From the NCBI GenBank assembly GCA_028277625.1, contig JANQFW010000116.1:1-39386 (forward strand): a stretch of 39,386 bases of DNA, given 5' to 3'. This DNA comes from Candidatus Gastranaerophilales bacterium. GTDB taxonomy: Bacteria > Cyanobacteriota > Vampirovibrionia > Gastranaerophilales > JANQFW01. This document shows, piece after piece, positions 18,104-26,619 of this stretch (positions within the stretch are counted from its first letter, which is position 1; every line of letters begins with the position of its first letter). The position numbers were made by a program, and so were the translations under genes. The notes under the pieces are model-generated. The model was not told the origin of the DNA. It was given only the letters and a program-made list of their open reading frames with translations, and searched no databases.

Positions 18104-18367
18104 ATGGTAAAAAAATCTACTGGGCAAGAAAGTATTAATCAAATAGGGCTTTCCAAATTATTTAATATTAATGAAGAAAAAATTCCGACTGAGCACAAAA
18201 AGACGGAAAATTTTTGGAACTTTGCTTTAAAAAAGAAACAAATTGTAGGGGTTAACGGAAAAAAAACACGAATTAAAGAAAAAATTCAAAAAGCTAAAGC
18301 TGAAATAAGCCTTTATAAAGAATTTTTAGGGGATAGCTCAGTAAGAAAGCTTGATTTTAAAGCATAA
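18104..18367 (+). CDS. Small basic protein of unknown function
   Basis: An 87-residue, Lys-rich, mostly helical protein with no cysteines or signal peptide. A clear TAGGAG sits 8 bases before the ATG, and a strong palindromic hairpin follows the stop by 55 bp, so the gene looks real. The ELSKLF/NINEEKIP opening and the long basic helix (KKTRIKEKIQKAKAEISLYKEFLG) suggest a small nucleic-acid- or protein-binding factor, but nothing specific can be named. It lies between a strong terminator and the convergent ilvN gene, so it is probably its own unit. Confidence 0.65.
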   Translation: MVKKSTGQESINQIGLSKLFNINEEKIPTEHKKTENFWNFALKKKQIVGVNGKKTRIKEKIQKAKAEISLYKEFLGDSSVRKLDFKA

Positions 18368-18421
18368 CTTCATAATTATATTTTTTTATTCAATGACATC
18401 AATGATTTTCACGATTTTTCT

Positions 18422-18449
18422 AAAAATCTATAGTTAACTATAGATTTTT
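18422..18449 (+). terminator. Palindromic hairpin terminator
   Basis: A perfect 28-bp palindrome: AAAAATCTATAGTT followed by its reverse complement AACTATAGATTTTT, ending in a T run. It lies 55 bp downstream of the small basic protein gene. Confidence 0.7.
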
Positions 18450-18546
18450 TATATAAATTTTTATAGTTTGGTATTAATTTTTTCATAAAAAATTTCTATT
18501 TCTTCGTTAAATGGCGCAATTGCTTATGAATTATAACTTATTGAAT

Positions 18547-18580
18547 AAAAGAGTAGCCGACTTCTGACTACTCTTTTAAA
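18547..18580 (-). terminator. Terminator after ilvN
   Basis: AAAAGAGTAG (18547-18556) pairs with CTACTCTTTT (18568-18577) around an 11-base loop. On the minus strand the stem ends in CTTTTATT, which fits the end of the ilvBN transcript. Confidence 0.8.
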
Positions 18581-18599
18581 ATTTAAAATAAAAAACTTT

Positions 18600-19094
18600 T
18601 TATACAGATAATGTCTGCATTTCTCTAAGTATTGCAACCTTGCCTGAGCGAACCATTTCTTTAATACCCATAGGCCTTAATAACTCAATTAAAGATTTAA
18701 TCTTAATCTCATCGCCCATAACTTCTAAAGTGTAAGTCTTAGATGAAACATCAACGATATCAGCATCAAATATCTCAGCTATACGAAGAATTTCAGACCT
18801 ATCATCAGGCTTCAAGGCCGCAATTTTAATAAGTATTAATTCTCTATCAATAGACTGACCGGCAGTTACATCTAAAACTTTAATAACATTTATAAGCCTA
18901 TTCAGCTGCTTACTGATTTGCTCAATAACCTTTTCATCACCATTGGTTACAATTGTTAGCCTAGATATTTTATCTTCCTGAGTAGGTGCAACAGTAAGGC
19001 TTTCTATATTAAATCCACGTCCGCTAAATAATCCCGAAATCTTGGTTAAAACACCCGATTCATTTTGAACTAATACGGAAAGGGTATGTCTCAT
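18600..19094 (-). CDS. ilvN: Acetolactate synthase small (regulatory) subunit
   Basis: The 164-residue protein opens with the ACT domain typical of IlvN/IlvH (HTLSVLVQNESGVLTKISGLFSGRGFNIESLTV). The second, C-terminal regulatory domain begins around residue 80. It binds the large subunit, raises its activity and confers feedback inhibition by valine in the family. A GGAGG ribosome site lies 9 bases before the ATG, and only 21 bp separate it from ilvB, so the two are one operon. No ilvC follows: transcription ends at the hairpin near 18547-18577. Confidence 0.96.
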   Translation of the reverse strand: MRHTLSVLVQNESGVLTKISGLFSGRGFNIESLTVAPTQEDKISRLTIVTNGDEKVIEQISKQLNRLINVIKVLDVTAGQSIDRELILIKIAALKPDDRSEILRIAEIFDADIVDVSSKTYTLEVMGDEIKIKSLIELLRPMGIKEMVRSGKVAILREMQTLSV

Positions 19095-19115
19095 AATTAT
19101 ATTCCTCCGAAGTAA

Positions 19116-20861
19116 TTAATCATCTTTTCCCAATAAAACATTATTAATTGGCTCACCGGCCAGAACCCAAGGGAACACGGCTTCGAATGAATCAACTATA
19201 AAGTCAACAAATACTGGCCCGTCTATTTCCATTGCTTTTTTAACAGCAGGTTCAATTTCTTCCTCTTTAGTTACCCTAATGCCTGTAGCGCCATAAGCTT
19301 CTGCTAATTTTACATAGTCTGGTCCGGTTATTTCAGTTTCAGAATAATTTTTATTAAATAATTTTTCTTGCCATTGTCTTACCATTCCCAAGTATCCATT
19401 ATTCATAACAAATACTTTAACCGGCAGATTATATTGAACACATGTAGCTAGTTCCTGAATATTCATCTGAATACTACCATCACCAGCTATATTAATAACC
19501 AGCTTATCTGGATTTGCAACCTGGGCGCCAACAGCAGAAGGGAAACCAAATCCCATAGTTCCAAGGCCACCAGATGTTACTATTCTTCTTGGCTGTTCAA
19601 ATTTATACATAAGGGCTGTCCACATTTGATGCTGACCAACCTCTGTTGTGATAATAGGATCTTTAGCTTTTGTCAGATTATAAACAGCTTCAATAGCTAC
19701 CTGAGGAGCTATCTTATCAGACTCAGGAGCTACCTTTACAACAGCCTTTTTCCATTCAGATATTTGTGCAAGCCATTGCTGACGTTTATCTTGTTTTTCC
19801 GCTAAGTCTGTAGGGTTAATGGTTTTTAGCAAATCTTGAATAACTCTTTTTGCATCACCAACTATAGGGATATCTACTTTTACATTCTTACTTATTGAGC
19901 AAGGATCAATATCAACATGAATAACAGCTGCATCCTTGCAGAATTTAGCTAAATTGCCTGTTACTCTGTCACTAAATCTACATCCTATAGCAACTAACAA
20001 ATCGCAATTGGCAACTGTCATATTCGACGGATATGTTCCGTGCATACCAACCAACCCAAGAGCAAGCTCATCACTGGCAGGGAAGGCGCCAATACCCATT
20101 AGCGTGTTAACAACAGGAATATTGAGTGTTTTAGCGAGGTCAAAAAAGTCTTTATAAGATTCAGAAGCAATAATGCCTCCACCTATCATAAATACAGGTT
20201 TTTCTGCTTTATATATAGCGTCCAACGCTTTGGAAATCTGTAAAGGATGACCAATGCAATTTGGATTATAGCCCGTAATATTAACTTTTTTCGGGTAATT
20301 GAATTCTGTTTTAGCAACTAATATATCTTTAGGCAAATCAATTACAACAGGTCCTGGTTTTCCGGTAGTTGCAATATGAAAGGCTTCTTTAATTATCCTT
20401 GGTAAATCTTCTACACTGTTTACAAGGTAATTATGCTTACAGCAAGAACTAGTAATTCCTACAACATCAGACTCCTGGAATGCATCATTTCCAATAAGAT
20501 GAGATGCAACCTGACCTGTAAATACAATGATCGGGTAACCGTCATAATAAGCATTTGCAATACCTGTAACAGTATTACAAGCACCTGGGCCAGATGTAAC
20601 TATAGCAACACCAGGCTTACCTGTTGTTCTTGCAAAACCCTCAGCCGCATGAACCGCTGCTTGCTCATGGCGAACAAGGAAATGCTTCATTTCGTCACAT
20701 TTATACAATTCATCATAAATATTTAAAACAGCACCGCCTGGATAACCAAAGACTTGATTTACACCTTCTTTTAAAAGAGATTGAATCAATATTTGAGCAC
20801 CGGTAAGTGTTTTGCTTTTTTTATCTTGCTTTTGTGATAATTTTTCCTTGATTTCAGTCAT
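19116..20861 (-). CDS. ilvB: Acetolactate synthase large (catalytic) subunit
   Basis: The 581-residue ThDP enzyme shows the family landmarks: the catalytic glutamate in LVRHEQAAVHAAEGFAR, SGPGACNTVTGIANAYYD, FQESDVVGIT, the central FAD-related GRFSDRVTG segment, and the ThDP/Mg motif GDGSIQMN...NNGYLGMVRQWQ. It makes acetolactate or acetohydroxybutyrate for branched-chain amino acids. The ATG at 20861 has GGAG 6 bases upstream; the in-frame TTG four codons earlier overlaps that site and is unlikely. A shortened copy of the dispersed repeat lies 90 bp upstream. I see no leader peptide rich in Leu/Val/Ile codons. Confidence 0.96.
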   Translation of the reverse strand: MTEIKEKLSQKQDKKSKTLTGAQILIQSLLKEGVNQVFGYPGGAVLNIYDELYKCDEMKHFLVRHEQAAVHAAEGFARTTGKPGVAIVTSGPGACNTVTGIANAYYDGYPIIVFTGQVASHLIGNDAFQESDVVGITSSCCKHNYLVNSVEDLPRIIKEAFHIATTGKPGPVVIDLPKDILVAKTEFNYPKKVNITGYNPNCIGHPLQISKALDAIYKAEKPVFMIGGGIIASESYKDFFDLAKTLNIPVVNTLMGIGAFPASDELALGLVGMHGTYPSNMTVANCDLLVAIGCRFSDRVTGNLAKFCKDAAVIHVDIDPCSISKNVKVDIPIVGDAKRVIQDLLKTINPTDLAEKQDKRQQWLAQISEWKKAVVKVAPESDKIAPQVAIEAVYNLTKAKDPIITTEVGQHQMWTALMYKFEQPRRIVTSGGLGTMGFGFPSAVGAQVANPDKLVINIAGDGSIQMNIQELATCVQYNLPVKVFVMNNGYLGMVRQWQEKLFNKNYSETEITGPDYVKLAEAYGATGIRVTKEEEIEPAVKKAMEIDGPVFVDFIVDSFEAVFPWVLAGEPINNVLLGKDD

Positions 20862-20951
20862 TCTTTTCTCCAAGTTTGCTTTTTATAACACCCAATACTT
20901 TTATTCTTTATATAAATAAATTTAATTTTAAAAGCCTCTTATCATTTTACT

Positions 20952-21019
20952 TATACTAGCGTCACTTAGTATAGAAACTCTAAAAAGATTGATCCTAAAT
21001 TTAATTGATAAGTAGTATA
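20952..21019 (+). repeat. Dispersed repeat, internally deleted copy (68 bp), copy 7
   Basis: Keeps both ends (TATACT and AGTATA) and the AAATTTAATTGATAAG arm, but lacks about 38 bp from the centre. Its orientation is opposite to most copies beside minus-strand genes: the TTAATTGATAAG arm is distal to ilvB. Confidence 0.65.
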
Positions 21020-21100
21020 AATACTAGCATAAAAGTAACTTGTTTCTCAATATTATAAAATCTTTTAGTATAAAAAGTTTATTAAATAAAATATAAAAAT

Positions 21101-21361
21101 GCTTGTGGGATTATAAAGGGTAAAAGCCTTTATCTATCAAAAGAGCGATTGGCAGCTATAGGCAAAAAAATACGATAACTACAGACAAGCTTTTAATAAA
21201 AATTTAATTGAAAAATTATATAGAGTACTGCCCAACTGACTAACTACAAATACCACTTCGGGGAATATCAAAAATACGGAGTATTTGGTTATATATAGTT
21301 GTGCATATTCCACTCTCACTCATAAACCTGTAATTGTCGGCTTGGTGCCGACTTTTATTTT
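21101..21361 (+). ncRNA. Candidate structured non-coding RNA
   Basis: No protein frame of note is present. Inverted repeats are nested. GCTTGT (21101-21106) pairs with ACAAGC (21185-21190) and encloses ATAAAGG (21113-21119)/CCTTTAT (21127-21133). A second block has AACTA (21242-21246)/TAGTT (21296-21300) enclosing AAATAC (21272-21277)/GTATTT (21281-21286). The stretch ends in GTCGGC/GCCGAC and TTTTATTTT, a plus-strand intrinsic terminator with no plus-strand gene to serve. I compared it by memory with 6S, SRP, RNase P and tmRNA and found no conserved signature. Boundaries are approximate, and the 5' end is a guess. Confidence 0.4.
21336..21361 (+). terminator. Plus-strand intrinsic terminator with no gene upstream
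   Basis: GTCGGC (21336-21341), loop TTGGT, GCCGAC (21347-21352), then TTTTATTTT. On the minus strand the stem is followed by AATTACAGG, so it cannot be the terminator of the minus-strand glucosidase gene ending at 21375. Confidence 0.75.
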
Positions 21362-21374
21362 GTCAATTTAAGGC

Positions 21375-23936
21375 TTATAAAACATTAAGATCAATTAAAT
21401 CATTGCCAATTTTAAAATTTTTAATAGCTAATTTTTTTATCCAACTAGGTAAAAAGCTTTTATCATAAGATATTTTATTATTTTCAACTTTTAAATCTAT
21501 TAATTTTAGCAGTAAAAATACTATACTGCTACTTGCCCAAGCCTGAGGCGAACAAGCTTCTGGGTAGTCTTGAATAAAACTATCATCTTCTTTTCTCTGA
21601 AACCCCCCAAACAGCTCTGGCAAGCGATGATTTTCAAACATATTTGCTGCTTCAATAAGATTTTTAGTAACAACAGCCATATTGTCTTTACTCATTCCAC
21701 TAGCTACAATTGCACTATCATGTATCCACACTGACCCATTGTGATAACTAATCTCATCATAAGCAGGATTTTTATTACTTAAAGTTCTAACACCCCAGCC
21801 AGTATACATATCAGGAGACATTAACCTCTGCTCAATTAAACCTTTATGCTTATCTTCAATAATATCCATAGCAAGGCAATGCCCAATATTAGAAGTTACA
21901 TTGTTAACAGGTGTATTATTTTTATCAAGTGCCATAGTATAAAATTGCTCATTTTCTAGCCAAAAGTCATTATTAAAGCGTTCTTTTAAGCATTCAGCTT
22001 TGTTTTTTAATAATCTGGCATTTTCTATATTGCCAAACTCATCGTTTATTTGCGAAAACAAAGAAAAGGCCTTATAAGCATATCCCTGCACCTCTGCAAG
22101 AGCAATAGGATAATCAGGATTATCAATTAAATTATCTTCGTTTATAACATGCTTAATACTATCGCCTGCATCTTTCCAGCCTTGATTTTGTATTTTAACC
22201 TTAGAGTCAAACTCTGGGTTAAACCTTAAATACCCATTGCTAATATTATTATCTATCCACTGAGCAGCGCTTTGCGCTTGCGGCAAATATTTTCTTACAA
22301 ACGCTTTATCGCCTGTCCAAAAATAATATTGAGCATACAATATTAACCATAAAGCAGTTGCATCAACTGTTCCATAGTAAGGAGCATGCGGTATATCAGT
22401 AGTATGAACAAGCTCCCCAACTCTTAGCTCATGCAAAATCTTTCCATGATCTTCTTCTCTTTGATTATAATACTCTTTTAAGCCTTTTTTCATAGCTTGC
22501 TTAGATGTTTGTGGAGCTTCCATACTCTTTATTAGGGCTAGTTCTTTTTCATACCTTTGCTCAAATGTTTTGCCTTGAAATAAAGCTAAAAGCTCAATAG
22601 TATCTCTCGCGATATCAGGTTTAAGAGGAAAAACCTGTAGGGCAGTTATCAAACTATCACGACCAAATAGTGCTGAGTACCTAGGCAAGCCTGCGCCAAT
22701 ATAGCTGTAAGTTCTATCCCCAACATTTAAGTAGTTTACAAGCATATTCAAGTCTTGCAGGGCTTTGTCAATTATTTCCTGAGAGTTTTCAATATCTGAA
22801 GATATATCAATTTTAGAAAAACTAATATCTTTTGATAGCTCAATAATATTAAGAGCTTCATCAAAAGAATTTACTGGATCTATAAGCTCAGCGCCATCTG
22901 CAAACGGCTTATTATTTACAACAGGCTGAATTTTAAAATCTAAACAAGTATTAGTATAAGGATTTATTGTTATTTCGTATAAAACGCAAGGCGTAATATT
23001 GCATACATTTTTTGGCAAAAGCAAATTATCAATATTTTTAGCCTGAATCTCAACACCATAAACATTGCCAGATTGGAATTCTGTATTTAATACAATATTT
23101 CCATCGTAGCTTACTATAGACTCTAGCACCTCAGAAACTGTTTTAAACTTTCCCCTTACTTCAAAAATATCTTTTATTTTGCCAGAAAATAAGATATTTA
23201 ATTTAATGTCTTTATCTAAAGTATTTTCTATGCTTAATGTTTCAAATAAAGCAGTATTTATAATTCTTTTTCTTTTTATATGAACTTTATTATCAAAAGA
23301 TAAATCATGTTCTGATAAGTAGCCTATATTTTTTACAGAGTTTAATTGATGCTTAAGCTGTTTATTGTCAGAGAATACTTCTATTTTGTGTTCATTAATA
23401 AATCTCATATCATTACTAAACAAACCTAAAACCAAGCTCTCTCCTTCTGCATCATTACATTCATCGGGAATAAATCCATCTTTTTGTGTATTTAAGAATA
23501 AATTGCCTTTTTTAATAACATGGACACCATTGTATTCTTTACAAGCATTTAAGATGCAGCTAACTTTTGTTTCAAAGTCAAAATAAGGGCGACCACAAAG
23601 AATCTCCTTTAGGTAATTATCCTGAATTTTTAAAGCATTAAGCAAGCTCTGATCACATTCAAGCAATGAAGTGACTTCTATCAATATATTAATAGCATCT
23701 ATATCTTTTATTTTTAACCGGTAAAGTGTTACTAAAAGCTCTGAAACTTTTTTATTATCAAAATTTATTAATTTTTTTATAAAATCTACATTATCATGAG
23801 AAAGCTGTACGAAAAGCTCCTGAACATAGCTTTTCGTACTTATATCCATTGAATTTAAAGTATTTACAATTTTATTTAATATTAAAGTATCTGTACTGTT
23901 TACTGTCATAATATTTTCTGTGTTCAACTTTGACAT
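21375..23936 (-). CDS. Amylo-alpha-1,6-glucosidase (glycogen debranching-type) protein
   Basis: The roughly 853-residue protein has a beta-rich N-terminal region (about 110-340) and a C-terminal alpha/alpha barrel. The barrel shows the hallmarks of bacterial debranching-enzyme relatives: GAGLPRYSALFGRDSLITALQ, HELRVGEL, PYYGTVDATALWLIL, GWKDAGDSI, LAEVQGYAYKAF and a late SYHNGSVWIHDSAI. The family trims alpha-1,6 branches of glycogen or acts on related glucosides. Some homologues act on other substrates, so the substrate is inferred. The start is uncertain: ATG at 23936 has GGAG too close, and a later ATG (23909) is possible. No glgA, glgB or glgP is adjacent. Confidence 0.85.
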   Translation of the reverse strand: MSKLNTENIMTVNSTDTLILNKIVNTLNSMDISTKSYVQELFVQLSHDNVDFIKKLINFDNKKVSELLVTLYRLKIKDIDAINILIEVTSLLECDQSLLNALKIQDNYLKEILCGRPYFDFETKVSCILNACKEYNGVHVIKKGNLFLNTQKDGFIPDECNDAEGESLVLGLFSNDMRFINEHKIEVFSDNKQLKHQLNSVKNIGYLSEHDLSFDNKVHIKRKRIINTALFETLSIENTLDKDIKLNILFSGKIKDIFEVRGKFKTVSEVLESIVSYDGNIVLNTEFQSGNVYGVEIQAKNIDNLLLPKNVCNITPCVLYEITINPYTNTCLDFKIQPVVNNKPFADGAELIDPVNSFDEALNIIELSKDISFSKIDISSDIENSQEIIDKALQDLNMLVNYLNVGDRTYSYIGAGLPRYSALFGRDSLITALQVFPLKPDIARDTIELLALFQGKTFEQRYEKELALIKSMEAPQTSKQAMKKGLKEYYNQREEDHGKILHELRVGELVHTTDIPHAPYYGTVDATALWLILYAQYYFWTGDKAFVRKYLPQAQSAAQWIDNNISNGYLRFNPEFDSKVKIQNQGWKDAGDSIKHVINEDNLIDNPDYPIALAEVQGYAYKAFSLFSQINDEFGNIENARLLKNKAECLKERFNNDFWLENEQFYTMALDKNNTPVNNVTSNIGHCLAMDIIEDKHKGLIEQRLMSPDMYTGWGVRTLSNKNPAYDEISYHNGSVWIHDSAIVASGMSKDNMAVVTKNLIEAANMFENHRLPELFGGFQRKEDDSFIQDYPEACSPQAWASSSIVFLLLKLIDLKVENNKISYDKSFLPSWIKKLAIKNFKIGNDLIDLNVL

Positions 23937-24220
23937 ACTCCACAACTGCTTGCTAAAATACCCATTTAATTGTTTATTTAATATTTTAGCTTTTTATTTT
24001 TTTTATTTGTATATATTTAACCGAGGAACAAATAAAATTTTTGATTTAAATTTTTAAATTTATCAAATAATGCAACTATAATTAAATTTTGAACCGCAAA
24101 AAATAAATTTTTGATCTAAAAATATAATCCACTATTTGGATGAAAAAACCACAAAGCACTTATAATATCTGATAAAATTTAAATGGATAAAGAAGGAATA
24201 AAAAGGATAGCTTAAGACAT

Positions 24221-25078
24221 ATGCTTAAAACAAATTCAGATAAACTAATAAAAATGTCAGTTTTAGGTGAAATAACCGCACCGGCAATGAGTATACCATA
24301 TAGAATTACAGCAGAGGGAGACTTAAAAGTTTTTCCCGGCACAGGCGGTATAACATATAACGCAAGAATAGGTGATAATGCCTGCGGTTGGCAAGCTGAT
24401 CACGTAGAACCGGGTGTAACAATTAAAAATCCCAAAGACGTTCATAATTCTTCATTAAATATATTATCCTGCGCAGGAAACATTGCTACTGTTATAACTG
24501 GGGAATCCAAAGGAAAAACAGGATTTGTCACAGGAAAACATGGAGGCTGCGAGCACGTACTTATAGACTTTGATTCTAAAGTAATGGAAAAGCTGGTTAT
24601 CGGAGATAAAATTCAAATAAAATCATATGGTGTAGGCTTGGAGTTACCAGCCCACCACGAAATTAAAGTATTTAATATATCACCTGATTTATTAAGCAAA
24701 ATAAACATAAAATCAAAAGGTAAGCAGCTAAGCGTTCCTGTTACACACCATGTACCTGCAAAAGTTATGGGTTCAGGAATAGGCAAAGACAATGTACACA
24801 GGGGAGATTATGACATACAACTGTTTGACAAAGAAACAGTAGAAGAATATAATCTTGATACTCTAAAATTTGGTGACTTTGTTGCAATTACAGATGCGGA
24901 TCACTCTTATGGTCGAATTTATAAGAAAGATCATATATCCATAGGGATTATTGTTCATAGTGACTGCGTAATAGCAGGGCATGGCCCAGGGGTAATGACT
25001 ATATTTACAGGTCATACAAAACACCTTAAAACTACAATTGACAAAGACTCAAACCTTTATAACTATCTTTATGATTAA
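24221..25078 (+). CDS. DUF4438 family protein
   Basis: A 285-residue protein that matches the DUF4438 family as I remember it: an N-terminal GDLKVFPGTGGI, NARIGDNACGWQADHVEPGV, a GKTGFVTGKHGGCEHVLIDF core, and the diagnostic GHGPGVMTIFTG near the C-terminus. Family members are known structurally but not functionally. Conserved Asp, His and Cys residues in the HGGCEH and DADHSYGRIY segments suggest a binding or enzymatic role, though this is inference. It is followed after 30 bp by a small Cys-rich DUF6485 gene, so the two may work together. The ribosome site (AAGGA) is rather far from the ATG, about 13 bases. Confidence 0.8.
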   Translation: MLKTNSDKLIKMSVLGEITAPAMSIPYRITAEGDLKVFPGTGGITYNARIGDNACGWQADHVEPGVTIKNPKDVHNSSLNILSCAGNIATVITGESKGKTGFVTGKHGGCEHVLIDFDSKVMEKLVIGDKIQIKSYGVGLELPAHHEIKVFNISPDLLSKINIKSKGKQLSVPVTHHVPAKVMGSGIGKDNVHRGDYDIQLFDKETVEEYNLDTLKFGDFVAITDADHSYGRIYKKDHISIGIIVHSDCVIAGHGPGVMTIFTGHTKHLKTTIDKDSNLYNYLYD

Positions 25079-25108
25079 AAAACAAAGTATAAATAGGGAG
25101 AAATCAAA

Positions 25109-25306
25109 ATGAAATGCAAATTAGAGCAAAACAAAAAAAATTGCACTTGTACATATACGTCTTGTTCTAAAAGAGGTATATGTTGTGAATGCATAGCCCA
25201 TCATAAAAGCTATGGTGAGCTTCCAGGATGTTTATTTACACCGGAAGGTGAAAAAACTTACGATAGATCTATAGAAAATTTTATAAAAACATATCAAAAT
25301 AAATAA
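25109..25306 (+). CDS. Small cysteine-rich protein, DUF6485-like
   Basis: A 65-residue protein with seven cysteines in the first 55 residues, in the pattern [21 protein letters not shown], followed by ELPGCLF and TYDRSIENF. This matches the compact DUF6485 family as I recall it. The cysteines and paired histidines suggest a metal site (zinc or an iron-sulfur cluster). GGGAG lies 7 bases before the ATG. It sits 30 bp after the DUF4438 gene and is probably co-transcribed with it. Function is unknown. Confidence 0.75.
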   Translation: MKCKLEQNKKNCTCTYTSCSKRGICCECIAHHKSYGELPGCLFTPEGEKTYDRSIENFIKTYQNK

Positions 25307-25322
25307 TTTTATCTTATTCAAA

Positions 25323-25345
25323 TTGAAACTTTGATATAGTTTCAA
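25323..25345 (+). other. Hairpin downstream of the DUF6485 gene
   Basis: TTGAAACT (25323-25330) pairs with AGTTTCAA (25338-25345) around a 7-base loop. It is followed by AGTCTTAAAATTT and not a real T tract, so it is a weak terminator at best. Confidence 0.4.
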
Positions 25346-25486
25346 AGTCTTAAAATTTAGTATAGAATTTTTAAGAATCTTTTATAAAATTACTTTTCTC
25401 TAGCTATGCTTGTGTTAAGATTGTATTTGTCAAATATAAGGGCAATATTTTATAATTAGAATATTAAAAATAAAAAGAGGTTAAAA

Positions 25487-25699
25487 ATGAAACAAGGAAA
25501 ACATCCGGACTTTAAAGAAACAACGATTGCTTGTGTTTGCGGTAATGTAATTGAAACAGGTTCTATTGTTGAAGGTGTTAGAGTTGAAATCTGCAGTGCT
25601 TGCCATCCATTCTTCACTGGAACTCAAAAAATTATGGATACCGAGGGTAGGGTTGAAAGATTTAACAAGCGTTATGCTGATGTAAAAAAGAAAAAGTAA
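25487..25699 (+). CDS. rpmE: 50S ribosomal protein L31, zinc-binding type
   Basis: The 70-residue protein has the L31 start [16 protein letters not shown], the cysteine pairs CVC and CSAC of the zinc-binding (C+) form, and the [25 protein letters not shown]-terminal signature. It joins the 50S subunit near the central protuberance. The cysteines mean it can hold zinc and so act as a zinc reserve; the non-zinc paralogue is not in the window. An AGAGG site lies 6-7 bases before the ATG. A clear terminator follows. prfA, a common neighbour of rpmE in other bacteria, lies two genes downstream, as often seen in conserved rpmE-prfA-prmC clusters. Confidence 0.97.
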   Translation: MKQGKHPDFKETTIACVCGNVIETGSIVEGVRVEICSACHPFFTGTQKIMDTEGRVERFNKRYADVKKKK

Positions 25700-25720
25700 C
25701 CATTAAAGCCTTAGATTTAT

Positions 25721-25754
25721 AAAATAAGCCCGTATTCTAGTTCGGGCTTATTTA
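25721..25754 (+). terminator. Terminator after rpmE
   Basis: AATAAGCCCG (25723-25732) pairs with CGGGCTTATT (25743-25752) around a 10-base loop, followed by T residues. Confidence 0.85.
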
Positions 25755-25800
25755 GATTATATAATAAATTTAGCTAATAGCTGGAATAAAAGGTGAAAAA

Positions 25801-26481
25801 ATGCAAGAGTCTCCTTTGGTCAATTTATTAAGTATACCTGAAAACATAAAAAAGATTATATATACGGCTTGTCGCACATGTTACTCAGCTGATTATCCTA
25901 TCAACATATGGGATAAAGATGTTGATGATGAAAAAATACTAAAGCTAATAGATAAAGTTTTATCGTCAGGGCACTATAGCACAGTTGAGCACTGCCAGAT
26001 AGTATTTTCAGTCAGTGGAGTAAGTAGAGCATGTACTCATCAAATTGTACGCCATAGGCATATGTCTTTTTCTCAAAAATCACAGAGATATGTGACAGAA
26101 AAAGGACAATTTGAATATATAGTTCCACCAACTGTAAAAGACACAGAGATGGAAAAAGAGTTCGTTCAATTTATGGGGCAAATTTCTGAATTTTATGGCA
26201 AAATGATAGAAAAGGGTATACCAGCAGAGGATGCTCGCTATGTATTACCAAATGCAGCAACAAGCTCTATGGTTGTAAGCTTGAACTTAAGAGAATTAAT
26301 TCACCTTGCAAACCTAAGAATATGCACGAAAGCGCAGAAGGAAATAAGGACCACAGTAAAACAAATGTGTGAGCTGGTTACAGAAAAAGAGCCGTGGCTA
26401 AGTAAGTATTTAGTACCAAAATGCAAAAAGCTTGGCTATTGCGACGAATTTTCCAGCTGCGGATACATGCCAACAAAATAA
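25801..26481 (+). CDS. thyX: FAD-dependent thymidylate synthase ThyX
   Basis: The 226-residue protein carries the ThyX signature RHRHMSFSQKSQRY (RHRxxSFxxxSxR), HYSTVEHCQIVFSVSG before it, and the C-terminal NLRELIHLANLRICTKAQKEIR block. It methylates dUMP to dTMP using FAD, NADPH and methylenetetrahydrofolate. AGGTG lies 6 bases before the ATG. With pyrF and two thymidylate-kinase-like genes also in this window, thymidylate supply is well represented, though the genes are not adjacent. Confidence 0.97.
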   Translation: MQESPLVNLLSIPENIKKIIYTACRTCYSADYPINIWDKDVDDEKILKLIDKVLSSGHYSTVEHCQIVFSVSGVSRACTHQIVRHRHMSFSQKSQRYVTEKGQFEYIVPPTVKDTEMEKEFVQFMGQISEFYGKMIEKGIPAEDARYVLPNAATSSMVVSLNLRELIHLANLRICTKAQKEIRTTVKQMCELVTEKEPWLSKYLVPKCKKLGYCDEFSSCGYMPTK

Positions 26482-26488
26482 CAACTAT

Positions 26489-26594
26489 TATACTGCTTCA
26501 AAAATAAATTTAAGATTACTCTTTTCAGAGTCTAGCTTATTTTATTAGACATAACGTACTTGAATAGTCTGAAAAGTATTTTAGAGATAGTATA
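26489..26594 (+). repeat. Dispersed 106-bp palindromic repeat, copy 8
   Basis: Runs from TATACT to AGTATA in the thyX-prfA gap. Here the TATTTTAGAGATAGTATA arm faces the gene, the opposite orientation from copies 2, 4 and 6. Its 3' end is 25 bp before the prfA ATG. Confidence 0.85.
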
Positions 26595-26596
26595 CA
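26569..26596 (+). promoter_or_regulatory. Predicted prfA promoter inside the repeat end
   Basis: CTGAAA (26569-26574), a 16-bp spacer, TATACA (26591-26596). The prfA ATG is 24 bases further on. This promoter is built from the other arm of the element than at dnaB and pgk, yet it has the same spacing. Confidence 0.45.
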
Positions 26597-26619
26597 CCAC
26601 TCTTAAGGAGTTTTTACCT

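Larger units (their letters stand above)
20862..21374. other. 513-bp gap upstream of ilvB with a short repeat copy and a candidate RNA
   Basis: Both flanking genes are on the minus strand. The ilvB-proximal part holds a deleted repeat copy (20952-21019). The distal part (about 21101-21361) is less A+T-rich than most gaps here and holds nested inverted repeats and a plus-strand terminator. Confidence 0.6.

Noticed and set aside
26560-26619. An N-terminal extension of prfA starting at 26560
   Set aside because: It lies within the repeat and downstream of its predicted -35 region, while the ATG at 26620 has a clear AAGGAG site and gives the usual RF1 length.
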